14,778 nt of DNA, taken from NCBI GenBank assembly GCA_022842225.1, contig JALHPX010000015.1, positions 435 through 15,212 of the forward strand, written 5' to 3'. Positions within the stretch are counted from its first letter, which is position 1, and every line of letters starts with the position of its first letter. Position numbers and translations under genes: made by a program. This stretch comes from a bacterium. Its GTDB lineage: Bacteria; Bdellovibrionota; FAC87; UBA2466. The notes under the pieces were generated by a model. The model worked only from the letters and a program-made list of their open reading frames with translations, made no database searches and was not told the origin of the DNA. This document shows, in pieces, positions 7,682-14,653 of the stretch.

Positions 7682-7713
7682 AGGCGGAACCGCCTAGAGT
7701 TTGGTCACTTTTT
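7682..7713 (+). terminator. Possible weak terminator after the glycosyltransferase gene
   Basis: AGGCGG (7682-7687) and CCGCCT (7690-7695) form an inverted repeat directly after the stop codon; with a GAAC loop the stem is five base pairs. A run of five T lies only at 7709-7713, not directly after the stem, so this is not a canonical intrinsic terminator. Confidence 0.3.
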
Positions 7714-7844
7714 GCATACCGCGTGGACACCGGTAACTGCGCATCCTCACTAAAAAATTTACCTTTCGAGTCGAAATGTTCAAGAGTTGGGCATTCCGAT
7801 CACCAATACCCCCTAGCTTAAGGCTGAGCTTTCGGCCCCACCTT

Positions 7845-7864
7845 TGCAGATTAAAATGCAGATT
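7845..7864. repeat. Direct repeat in the upstream region of the tandem-repeat lipoprotein gene
   Basis: TGCAGATT occurs twice with AAAA between, a 12-bp period, about 40 bases before the ATG at 7902. Just upstream, 7822-7837 can fold into a six-pair hairpin (GGCTGA / TCGGCC, one G-U pair). The repeat could be a regulator site. No convincing -35/-10 pair was recognised in the 220-base gap. Confidence 0.35.
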
Positions 7865-7901
7865 CTCTCTGTGTAACTCCCTATCTCAAGCCAGGTAAAA
7901 A

Positions 7902-10900
7902 ATGCGAAGTTCATTCTTGGTGCTGATGGTCGTCGTATTGTCTGCTTGTACCGATACGGCGCAACCACCGCCCGTCGTCGACTTAGGGAACCTATCGGGT
8001 TCGTCGCTCACTCTTATTGCCGATGAGGATCGCCCTATAGAAGGACAGCTTCGGTTCTCGGGATCGATCGATTCGCAAGTTAAATATTCGATTGTCTCGC
8101 CACCAAGCCATGGACAGCTCGACCTCCCGGATTCTGTTCTGGGGTTATTCAGATACACTCCAGAGCCTGACTGGAACGGCACGGACGAAGTGAAATTCGA
8201 AGTGACCGATGGCAACCGTACGGGGTCCGGAGTTGTTACGTTAGTTATCAATCCGGTAAATGACGCTCCAAAAAGCTTGGCCTCAGTCGTAGACGTTGTC
8301 GAAGACACCGTTAGGACGGGGACTCTGTCCGGCAGCGATGTGGATAATGATGCATTGGTTTTCTCTATCGTGAGCAACGGCAGCAAGGGGGCAGCAGTTA
8401 TCTCTAATGCTGCGACGGGAGCCTTTACCTATACGCCCAATGCCGACGTGAACGGCGCGGATAGTTTTAGTTTTAAAGTCAGCGATGGAAAGGAATTCTC
8501 AGAGGTAAGCATCGTCACGGTATCCATTGCGGCTGTGAACGATGCTCCAACCGCTTCAAACGGCAGTCTTGCAGTCGTAGAAGACACAGTGGCTACCGGC
8601 GCTCTCATCGGGACTGATAAAGAAAATTCGCCGCTGGTTTATTCAATTGTCGCCAACGGAGCTAAGGGCACCGCTGTTATCACCAACAGCGCAACGGGTG
8701 CTTATACGTATACGCCTAGTTCAAGCAGCAACGGCAGTGACTCTTTTACGTTTAGAGTGAGCGATGGCACCGCGTTTTCGAACACGGCGGCAATCACAGT
8801 TTCTATTTCGCCCGTGAATGATGGGCCGGTTGTGGTGTCAGGCAGTTTGTCCGTTACAGAAGACACGAGCAAGTCGGGCGTTCTTGCGGGTAGTGATATC
8901 GATAGTGCATCACTCACTTTCTCGATCGTCAGCTCTCCAACTAAGGGCTCAGTTACCATTTCTAACGCCGGCACGGGCGCGTTCACCTATACGCCCAATT
9001 CAAATGCAAACGGCACGGATAGTTTTACCTTTAAAGCAAATGACGGAGCTCTCGACTCTAACATCGGTACTATGGCGGTCGTCATTGCAGCGGTGAACGA
9101 TGCCCCGGTTTCACAATCTTTCTCAGTATTGCAGTTGGAAGATACAGCTGTCGTCGATAAGCTTTTGGCGACTGACGTAGATGGCGATGCGCTGACTTAC
9201 AGCATCGTCTCGGGTCCCTCGAAAGGCTCGGTAGCAATTACCAACGCTTCAACTGGAAATTTCACCTACACGCCAAATCCAGACACTAACGGTACGGATT
9301 CGTTCTCTTACAAAACCAATGACGGGAAAGTTGATTCGAATACGGCAGTGGTCACTGTAAATATTACGGCTGTGAACGATGCGCCGGTCGCGCAAAATGG
9401 TAGTTTCACAACGGCGGAAGATACCGTTTACAACGGCACCTTAGTCACTACCGACTTAGAAAACGATCCGATCGATTACACTATTAGTGTGCCTCCAACA
9501 AAAGGCGCGGTCGTTATCACCGACGGTCGCACCGGAGCATTTCGTTTTACCCCGCTACCCAACGCCAATGGTTCTGATAGTTTTAAGTTCCAGTCCTCGG
9601 ATGGCCGCTTACGATCAAACATCGCCACTTTCTCGATTACCATTACTCCAGTAAATGATGCTCCTACCGCAACTGCCGGCTCTCTGGCCGTCACAGAAGA
9701 TCAGGTGCAAAGCGGGTCGCTCAGCGGCTCTGATATCGAGAGTAGTCCCCTAACTTACTCGATTGTCAGCGCACCTAGTAAGGGCACCATCACGCTGAAT
9801 GCGACTACCGGAGTTTATCAATACACTCCAAGCGCCAACTTAAATGGCGCCGACAGTTTCACGTTTAAAGTGAATGACGGGGCTTTAAATTCAGCTCCGG
9901 CCAATATTCAGGTTTCCATCGCTGCCGTTAATGACGTGCCGACAGCGACGCCGCAGTCGGTATCGACGAATGAGGACACCACTAAAACTATTTTATTATC
10001 TGGTTCAGATGTAGACGGCGACACGCTTACATTCTCGATCACCACCATGCCCGCGCACGGCACCTTGGTGCTTTCTGGGGCAAGCGTTACCTACCGGCCC
10101 GAGTTGAATTATTTTGGTGCGGATCGATTCCTTTTTGCGGCCAGTGACGGCGTAGCCAATTCTGCCGCCGCTGTGGTGAATATCTCAGTGGCAGCCGTGA
10201 ATGACGCTCCCCTTGGAACGGCTCAATCTGTGGTCGTAAACCAAGCAACGGAAAAAGCGATTACGATTGCCGGGACTGATATCGAAGGTGACTTCCTGAC
10301 GTTCAGTATCGTCGCAACGCCCGCACACGGCACCCTCTCTGGCACCGCCCCTAATTTTATTTACGCTCCAGAGCCCACTTACGTAGGAACTGACTCGTTT
10401 ACCTTTGTCGCAAATGATGGAGTCCTGCTTTCGCCTCCGACGACAGTGACAATCTCCATCCGACAGGTTTACGGCAAAGCCATTCAGATTACGTCAGTAG
10501 GTAGTCCAGTGATGGAGCAAGACTCCAACGGCAAGATCTTGGTCTGTTACGTGAACAACGGAATTCTTTACCTAGCACGGTATACGAAGACTTTAACGTT
10601 GGATGCAACCTTTGGCACAGCCGGGCAAATCACGATGGTCGACCATTCGTGTCGGAATATTATTCCGTATAGGAACGGCTCATTCTTTGTCTCTGGAAGC
10701 GATGGTACGGGGCGTGGAATGGTCTCCAAGTATCTGACTACTGGCCAATTCGACACGGCGTTTGTCGGTGTGTCGGGAGATCCGCATCCTGGGACTGTCT
10801 TAGCCAACATGGTGGGATTAAATTCCGATGATACGCTGACTAGCTTCTGGCCTGGCCGGACTGTCGTAGGTTCCTCCAAGCGCTCTGCTATCGACGGTAG

Positions 10901-11507
10901 TCTCGTTGCCAATTCGGGCTTTGAAAGTTCATTACAACACGGCATGACAGGGTTTTCGGCCTATAGAACTGGAAATGTAGGGGCCGAAAGCATTTTGGTT
11001 GGACATGCATTTGGTTCTTCCGGCGGTGCGTATCTATTTAGTCGAACTTTCTATCCCTGGACTCCCGCTTTGTCAGAAACTGACTACGACTTTATCGCAG
11101 TAGACAGTTCGCGTTCCATAGCGGTCGATTACTATTCGCCCTGTTTCTCAAGGTATCAAGTAGTAGGGAATCAGCACCATATACAAGCGATGGGGCGCAG
11201 TTGCGCTACGGGATTGCCAAGCGCGTCGAAACTAGTGAGCAGGCAGTTGTCGGCGGGAGTAGCTATGTCGTTGCTCAAGCACTCGGATCCTGCGCGCGGT
11301 TATTCTGCCTATACCTTGAGTCAGGAAGCTGCGACAGCCGTCGTTAGTTCCAGTCTAGAAATCTCTTACCGCGGTGTTCCCGAATTGCCGGCGACAGTGA
11401 GCTCTCCCCAGTCACTCATCATCTGGAAAGAGGGTTACGTGTACAACACAAACAACATTGGGACCAACACCTGGAACCTAAACTACGTCGGTACTGCCGC
11501 ACCGTAA
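7902..11507 (+). CDS. Large tandem Ig/cadherin-like repeat (tandem-95 type) lipoprotein with delta-60-like C-terminal part
   Basis: This 1201-residue protein is probably surface-exposed. It begins with a lipoprotein signal (MRSSFLVLMVVVLSAC, lipobox LSAC, Cys16); Thr at +2 suggests outer-membrane sorting. Residues 30 to about 856 are nine tandem beta-sandwich repeats. Each has an early EDT, a D-x-D/E-x-D-type Ca-binding-like site (SDVDND, TDVDGD), a TYTP strand, NG-DSFTF, and the boundary VNDAP. Such repeats (Big_9/cadherin-like/VCBS families) usually form stalks for adhesion or display. After residue 860 LTLDATFGTAGQITMVD matches the delta-60 repeat pattern, followed by about 300 beta-rich residues with four cysteines and no recognised fold. 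AGG lies 6 bases before the ATG. The gene ends in tandem TAA stops. No LPXTG, autotransporter or type I secretion tail is evident. Function as adhesin is inference. Confidence 0.9.
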   Translation: MRSSFLVLMVVVLSACTDTAQPPPVVDLGNLSGSSLTLIADEDRPIEGQLRFSGSIDSQVKYSIVSPPSHGQLDLPDSVLGLFRYTPEPDWNGTDEVKFEVTDGNRTGSGVVTLVINPVNDAPKSLASVVDVVEDTVRTGTLSGSDVDNDALVFSIVSNGSKGAAVISNAATGAFTYTPNADVNGADSFSFKVSDGKEFSEVSIVTVSIAAVNDAPTASNGSLAVVEDTVATGALIGTDKENSPLVYSIVANGAKGTAVITNSATGAYTYTPSSSSNGSDSFTFRVSDGTAFSNTAAITVSISPVNDGPVVVSGSLSVTEDTSKSGVLAGSDIDSASLTFSIVSSPTKGSVTISNAGTGAFTYTPNSNANGTDSFTFKANDGALDSNIGTMAVVIAAVNDAPVSQSFSVLQLEDTAVVDKLLATDVDGDALTYSIVSGPSKGSVAITNASTGNFTYTPNPDTNGTDSFSYKTNDGKVDSNTAVVTVNITAVNDAPVAQNGSFTTAEDTVYNGTLVTTDLENDPIDYTISVPPTKGAVVITDGRTGAFRFTPLPNANGSDSFKFQSSDGRLRSNIATFSITITPVNDAPTATAGSLAVTEDQVQSGSLSGSDIESSPLTYSIVSAPSKGTITLNATTGVYQYTPSANLNGADSFTFKVNDGALNSAPANIQVSIAAVNDVPTATPQSVSTNEDTTKTILLSGSDVDGDTLTFSITTMPAHGTLVLSGASVTYRPELNYFGADRFLFAASDGVANSAAAVVNISVAAVNDAPLGTAQSVVVNQATEKAITIAGTDIEGDFLTFSIVATPAHGTLSGTAPNFIYAPEPTYVGTDSFTFVANDGVLLSPPTTVTISIRQVYGKAIQITSVGSPVMEQDSNGKILVCYVNNGILYLARYTKTLTLDATFGTAGQITMVDHSCRNIIPYRNGSFFVSGSDGTGRGMVSKYLTTGQFDTAFVGVSGDPHPGTVLANMVGLNSDDTLTSFWPGRTVVGSSKRSAIDGSLVANSGFESSLQHGMTGFSAYRTGNVGAESILVGHAFGSSGGAYLFSRTFYPWTPALSETDYDFIAVDSSRSIAVDYYSPCFSRYQVVGNQHHIQAMGRSCATGLPSASKLVSRQLSAGVAMSLLKHSDPARGYSAYTLSQEAATAVVSSSLEISYRGVPELPATVSSPQSLIIWKEGYVYNTNNIGTNTWNLNYVGTAAP
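7989..10469 (+). repeat. Nine tandem coding repeats, about 279 bp each
   Basis: Repeat ends are marked by VNDAP or variants at residues 119, 212, 305, 398, 491, 584, 676 and 766, with the ninth ending near 856. Spacing is exactly 93 residues (279 bp) five times running (8271-9665), then 92, 90 and about 89. Units 2-7 share a KG-x3-I-x(0-1)-NA-x-TG-x-(F/Y)-x-YTP core, while units 8 and 9 carry a shorter PAHGTL version and unit 1 a PSHGQL version. Codons at shared positions differ silently, so the units are not very recent copies. Confidence 0.88.
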
Positions 11508-11516
11508 TAAACCACT

Positions 11517-11543
11517 CGGAAAAAATTTCCGGAATATAATTCC
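11517..11543. repeat. Overlapping, mutually exclusive small hairpins after the repeat lipoprotein gene
   Basis: CGGAAA (11517-11522) pairs with TTTCCG (11526-11531), and GGAAT (11531-11535) pairs with ATTCC (11539-11543), sharing bases. A perfect TATAAT (11535-11540) lies in the second arm but has no good -35 box upstream. A 10-bp palindrome AACGCGCGTT follows at 11554-11563. Role unknown; it could be a weak terminator or part of the promoter region of the next gene. Confidence 0.3.
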
Positions 11544-11670
11544 TGATTCTTCTAACGCGCGTTGTACTGAGTATTTTTGATAAGGGTTGTAGCTTCACTT
11601 GGACTTGCGCGCCTTGACCCGCCACTCCGCTACGTTACCGTTACCAGTAATGGGTAGTGGGGAAATACAA

Positions 11671-12183
11671 ATGCATCATAAAAAATCAGCTAGTTATCGA
11701 CGATTGTTCATCAACAAACTACTTACAGTTTCGGTTGTGGGAACCGCAATTGTGGGCGCGGGAATATCTGTTGCCGCAGAGGAAGAAGCGAAAATTGCGG
11801 AGCTCTTACCAGTGGCTCCACTCGCCGTTTCTGAATCCGGATATATTTTCTCTAGGCTAGTAGGTATGGACGATATTTTTGCCTGGGATCCGGTAGCAAA
11901 GACGCAAACACCGATCTTCCAATCGCAAGAGCAACAATTCACCGGCTCGGTGAGTCAGCTAGACATCAATGCTGATGCGACCATCCTGTCGATTCAGCAC
12001 CCGCTTAATGTGCCGCCCTATATGGGCATCAAAGTCGTGGAGTTGGGGAAGAATGGTTTCCCAGCGACGGCCATTCCGGAAACGCGCGTGATGACCACGG
12101 GCGTGCCTAAGCTCTCTCCCGATGGCCAATTCACGGCCTTTGCCGGGCGCTTGGACCAAAGTGGTGGACCGGTAACGCTATGA
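11671..12183 (+). CDS. N-terminal piece of the propeller protein as read to the TGA
   Basis: If the TGA terminates, the product is 170 residues. It has a signal peptide with basic start MHHKKSASYRR, a hydrophobic core at about 14-33, and likely signal peptidase I cleavage after VAA at residue 36. After it come roughly one and a half beta-propeller blades, ending at GGPVTL directly after a complete SPDG-type blade motif. A fragment of this size would not close a propeller and is unlikely to be stable. It would be periplasmic or secreted. Confidence 0.5.
   Translation: MHHKKSASYRRLFINKLLTVSVVGTAIVGAGISVAAEEEAKIAELLPVAPLAVSESGYIFSRLVGMDDIFAWDPVAKTQTPIFQSQEQQFTGSVSQLDINADATILSIQHPLNVPPYMGIKVVELGKNGFPATAIPETRVMTTGVPKLSPDGQFTAFAGRLDQSGGPVTL
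12181..12183 (+). other. In-frame TGA stop inside the propeller gene
   Basis: The context is CTA TGA ATT, within VTL-stop-IFNL. Aligning with the matching strand of the next blade (TSLRIYDL) puts the stop at an Arg position, one C-to-T step from CGA. Trp (TGG) is the other easy one-step origin. A 3' adjacent A is known to favour readthrough of UGA by normal tRNA-Trp in E. coli. TGA is used as a genuine stop by fcl and pyrF here. Confidence 0.8.
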
Positions 12184-12249
12184 ATTTTTAATCTCACGGA
12201 GTACCTCTACGACGCGGAGCAGGGTTCTGCACAGCCAACCGGCTATTAC

Positions 12250-13290
12250 ATGGAGAGCGTTCCCATTGCCGACGAGCCAGATCAAGACGACGTACCGATT
12301 TTTCGCGGTCGTTCGTTTTCTAGTACGAACGTTAATGCCGTCGGTTGGTCGCCTGATTCATCGAAGATCGCCTTTGTCGTCTCATCATTCGGCCGCGCGG
12401 GATCGGGCACTTCACTCCGCATTTACGATCTTGTAACAAAGAAAACTGAAGACCTCGGTGCCTTCCAGTCGGTCAATCGGATTGACTGGGTTTCGGACAA
12501 TTCAATCTTCTATCAAGGCTTTTCCGCCGGAGGCGCTCAGTTGTTCCGGTTTGATACGGAAAAGAAAACTTCCGAGAGCATCGGAAGCGCAATAGCCGAT
12601 CCGAACACCCTGAGCTTTTCCAGTAACGGGAAATATCTCAGCTACTCGCCAGCAGTCGGCGCGAAGACACTCATCCTGCGTGATATCGATAGCAAAACCG
12701 ATATTAAAGTCGAAGGCGCGCAGTCTATGCGTTTCTCCCGCGACGGTAGAACAGTCGTGCTGCAGCGATCCGGTTTGGATCCCCAGAAGAAAGAAGCGCC
12801 GTTTTTCACTGCAAACTTCGCCGATGTCTTGGACGCGGTCGTCGAAGGCAAAGTCGTTCTCTCTAAGCTGGGACTGAGCACAGCAGGGGTCAGCATTCCC
12901 TCGTATGCTCCACCAAAGGAGAGAGCAGGCTTTGAAAAGGCTTTCAAGTGGGATCAATTCACCGTCAACTCAAATAGGAATTACATTTCGGCGTCGGCGT
13001 TTTTAAAGAACCAGACTTCGAACTACTACACGTTTAAGTGGAAGGGCTGGGATTACGCTCGGTGCAAAGTTTACGACGAGCAGGGCAAGCTACTGGCACA
13101 AAGCCCCCCAAACCCAGTGAATCCCACGGATCCAGAGCAGCGGATCTTGATGGGTGGCAAGAAGCAGCAGCAATTTTATTGCAGCGTCTTCATGGCCACA
13201 CCGCCCGCCTTTGGAACGAAGGTCAAGGTCGCGCTAGAGCTGAAGGACTACGAAGTTGCTTCGACGATCGAAAAAGAAACGACTTTGTAA
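12250..13290 (+). CDS. C-terminal piece of the propeller protein
   Basis: The open frame after the TGA begins at 12184; its first ATG is at 12250 but has no ribosome site, so independent translation is doubtful. Residues (full-length numbering) 194-370 hold at least three TolB/PD40-like blades, marked by WSPDSSKIAF, DWVSDNSIFY, SFSSNGKYLSY and FSRDGRTVVL. From about 425 to 530 a distinct beta-rich domain follows. It holds Cys465 and Cys504, which could pair in an oxidising compartment, and a Trp/Tyr-rich strand (YYTFKWKGWDYARC). That domain is not recognised. Without the signal peptide this piece would remain cytoplasmic. Confidence 0.5.
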   Translation: MESVPIADEPDQDDVPIFRGRSFSSTNVNAVGWSPDSSKIAFVVSSFGRAGSGTSLRIYDLVTKKTEDLGAFQSVNRIDWVSDNSIFYQGFSAGGAQLFRFDTEKKTSESIGSAIADPNTLSFSSNGKYLSYSPAVGAKTLILRDIDSKTDIKVEGAQSMRFSRDGRTVVLQRSGLDPQKKEAPFFTANFADVLDAVVEGKVVLSKLGLSTAGVSIPSYAPPKERAGFEKAFKWDQFTVNSNRNYISASAFLKNQTSNYYTFKWKGWDYARCKVYDEQGKLLAQSPPNPVNPTDPEQRILMGGKKQQQFYCSVFMATPPAFGTKVKVALELKDYEVASTIEKETTL

Positions 13291-13309
13291 TTTTCATCAC
13301 AATTCGCTT

Positions 13310-13343
13310 CCGGCCCGGGTACCAGCTGCTGGTCTCGGGCCGG
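13310..13343 (+). terminator. Strong GC-rich hairpin after the propeller gene
   Basis: CCGGCCCG (13310-13317) pairs perfectly with CGGGCCGG (13336-13343). Inside it, ACCAG (13321-13325) pairs with CTGGT (13329-13333) around a CTG loop, with a small internal bulge of GGT against CT. It begins 20 bases after the stop. No T-run follows directly (TCTACGTTT), so it may be a factor-aided terminator or an RNA 3'-end stabiliser. It separates this gene from the next transcript. Confidence 0.5.
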
Positions 13344-13433
13344 TCTACGTTTGCTGCCTACATTTCTCCTTTTGCGATCTCTTTCTCCTTCCGAATAGCT
13401 GTCTAGGGAATTGTGCGCCTCTAAGGGGGATCA

Positions 13434-14642
13434 ATGGATACGAATTCAGTTACTTTTTGGGCAAGCAAAGTCTTCTTAGTAGAGACTTTCTTCACTGTTT
13501 GGAATTTTTGCTGGGGTGCTCATGACACGCTGGGTGTCGCCACCGCAAAGCGCATCTTCCTCGTTATTCCTCTTATTAGCGTCTGTGTCGGTTACGCCTC
13601 AACGGTAACGGGATTGGCCACAGTCATCTTCCGGTCCAAGCGCGAAAGCTTACTTACTTCGCTACTGGTTTGCTGGTGGGATTTAGGACGCAACATTCTG
13701 ACCTACTGGGGCGGAGTTTTTAAGTTCGTTATCCCGGTCACCGTCGCCGCCTTCGGATTTGTGCGACTGCTCTTCTTGGGACTTTGGGTTACGGTCCAGG
13801 ACTTCTTCCTGGTTCCTTTCCGTGCCATCGCGAACGTCGGTAATAGCGTTCTGCATCCGGGATTGCCTTGGATCGCGGTGACTCTCACGGTGTTGTGGTG
13901 CGTGTTTGAAGCAATCGTATTCACCTATGTCACTTCGCCGCTTGTCGTCGACACGCTGTCCAACTTGACTGGCGATGCTTTGACTGACGGAATGATTCGC
14001 GTTCCCGTCTTCATGTTTATGCTCTTTATCGCGTTGGGCAGTTACTCCGTTCTATCGACGTGGACTGATGCGCTAAAGACCCGCAACATCGCGCAGATTA
14101 TAAAGATCGGCGCGATTGAAGCAGTGGCATTAACCGTAGAAGTCGTGTTCTTGTACCGCGAATTCGTCGACGCACTAGTGCCTTGGTTTGCTCAGCATTC
14201 TTCGGGTGGATTGGATTTAGGCATCTTTGGAACTTTGGCTATTGCGGGTACGACTTGGTTTGGTATCCGCAGCTTATCGTGGTTTCTCTTCGCATCGGCT
14301 GGAACGCCGCCCATCATGGCTATCATTCAGGGTTCGGGCCTGGAAATAAAGAAACGCGAAAACGTTGCTATCTTCAAAGGGACTTTTAGCTTCCCTCTGA
14401 TGCTGGTGGCGCAATTGCAAAAGGAAATGACCTGGGCAAAGACGCAGGGTCAAAATATTTTAGAAGCGTTCCTCTTGCCACCTCTGCAAGTTTTGGCGAG
14501 CGGATTGAATTTCGTTACCACCGTACTCAAACAAAAAACGTTGTTTGATTTGCCTTTCACATCGCTCAATGACTTGAAGTCGGCCAAGACCATTCTTGCT
14601 GATTTTGAGTCTCAATCGACGAAGAAAAAGCGTGCTGCTTAA
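13434..14642 (+). CDS. Polytopic membrane protein of unknown family
   Basis: I do not recognise the family. The 402-residue product has about six strongly hydrophobic segments near residues 41-64, 95-118, 145-166, 190-208, 224-240 and 264-290. A roughly 110-residue C-terminal part with amphipathic stretches follows and ends in a lysine-rich tail (STKKKRAA). It is rich in Trp, Phe and Val, and has no obvious transporter, protease or enzyme motif. There is no cleavable signal peptide; the N-terminus MDTNSVTFWASKVFL is weakly hydrophobic. AAGGGGG lies about 4 bases before the ATG, a strong but close ribosome site. The next gene, a lipoprotein, starts 11 bases after its stop, so the two are probably cotranscribed and may act together in the envelope. 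The hairpin upstream separates it from the propeller gene. Confidence 0.85.
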   Translation: MDTNSVTFWASKVFLVETFFTVWNFCWGAHDTLGVATAKRIFLVIPLISVCVGYASTVTGLATVIFRSKRESLLTSLLVCWWDLGRNILTYWGGVFKFVIPVTVAAFGFVRLLFLGLWVTVQDFFLVPFRAIANVGNSVLHPGLPWIAVTLTVLWCVFEAIVFTYVTSPLVVDTLSNLTGDALTDGMIRVPVFMFMLFIALGSYSVLSTWTDALKTRNIAQIIKIGAIEAVALTVEVVFLYREFVDALVPWFAQHSSGGLDLGIFGTLAIAGTTWFGIRSLSWFLFASAGTPPIMAIIQGSGLEIKKRENVAIFKGTFSFPLMLVAQLQKEMTWAKTQGQNILEAFLLPPLQVLASGLNFVTTVLKQKTLFDLPFTSLNDLKSAKTILADFESQSTKKKRAA

Positions 14643-14653
14643 TTGGAGCTCTT

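Larger units (their letters stand above)
11671..13290 (+). pseudogene. Exported TolB-like beta-propeller protein gene interrupted by one in-frame TGA
   Basis: The reading frame from ATG 11671 continues in the same frame through a single TGA (12181-12183) to the TAA at 13290, giving 539 residues if the TGA is read as sense. Both sides contain the same type of propeller blade, with KLSPDGQFTAF before and VGWSPDSSKIAF, LSFSSNGKYLSY and RFSRDGRTVVL after, so they were one gene. The N-terminus is a signal peptide and the C-terminus a separate beta domain. No other stop or frameshift occurs in 1107 bases after the TGA. Either a recent nonsense mutation, a base-call error or readthrough explains this. 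GGGG (11659-11662), 8 bases before the ATG, supports the start over the TTG at 11599. Confidence 0.75.

Noticed and set aside
7989..10469. Tandem repeats as an assembly artefact or CRISPR-like array
   Set aside because: Units differ at many silent and replacement positions and encode one continuous frame, so they are genuine protein repeats.
11599..11670. Upstream TTG start for the propeller gene
   Set aside because: It would bury the signal peptide behind 24 extra residues, and a purine-rich ribosome site precedes the ATG at 11671.
12180..12191. ATGA overlap at the internal stop suggesting termination-reinitiation
   Set aside because: The ATG at 12180 is in another frame and ends after three codons (TAA), so it cannot express the downstream part.
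12181..12240. Selenocysteine decoding of the internal TGA
   Set aside because: No hairpin resembling a bacterial SECIS lies just after the TGA, and blade proteins of this type have no selenocysteine or conserved cysteine at this strand position.
12502..12957. 151-codon minus-strand frame in the propeller gene
   Set aside because: It lies opposite clear propeller blades and shows no motif or ribosome site.
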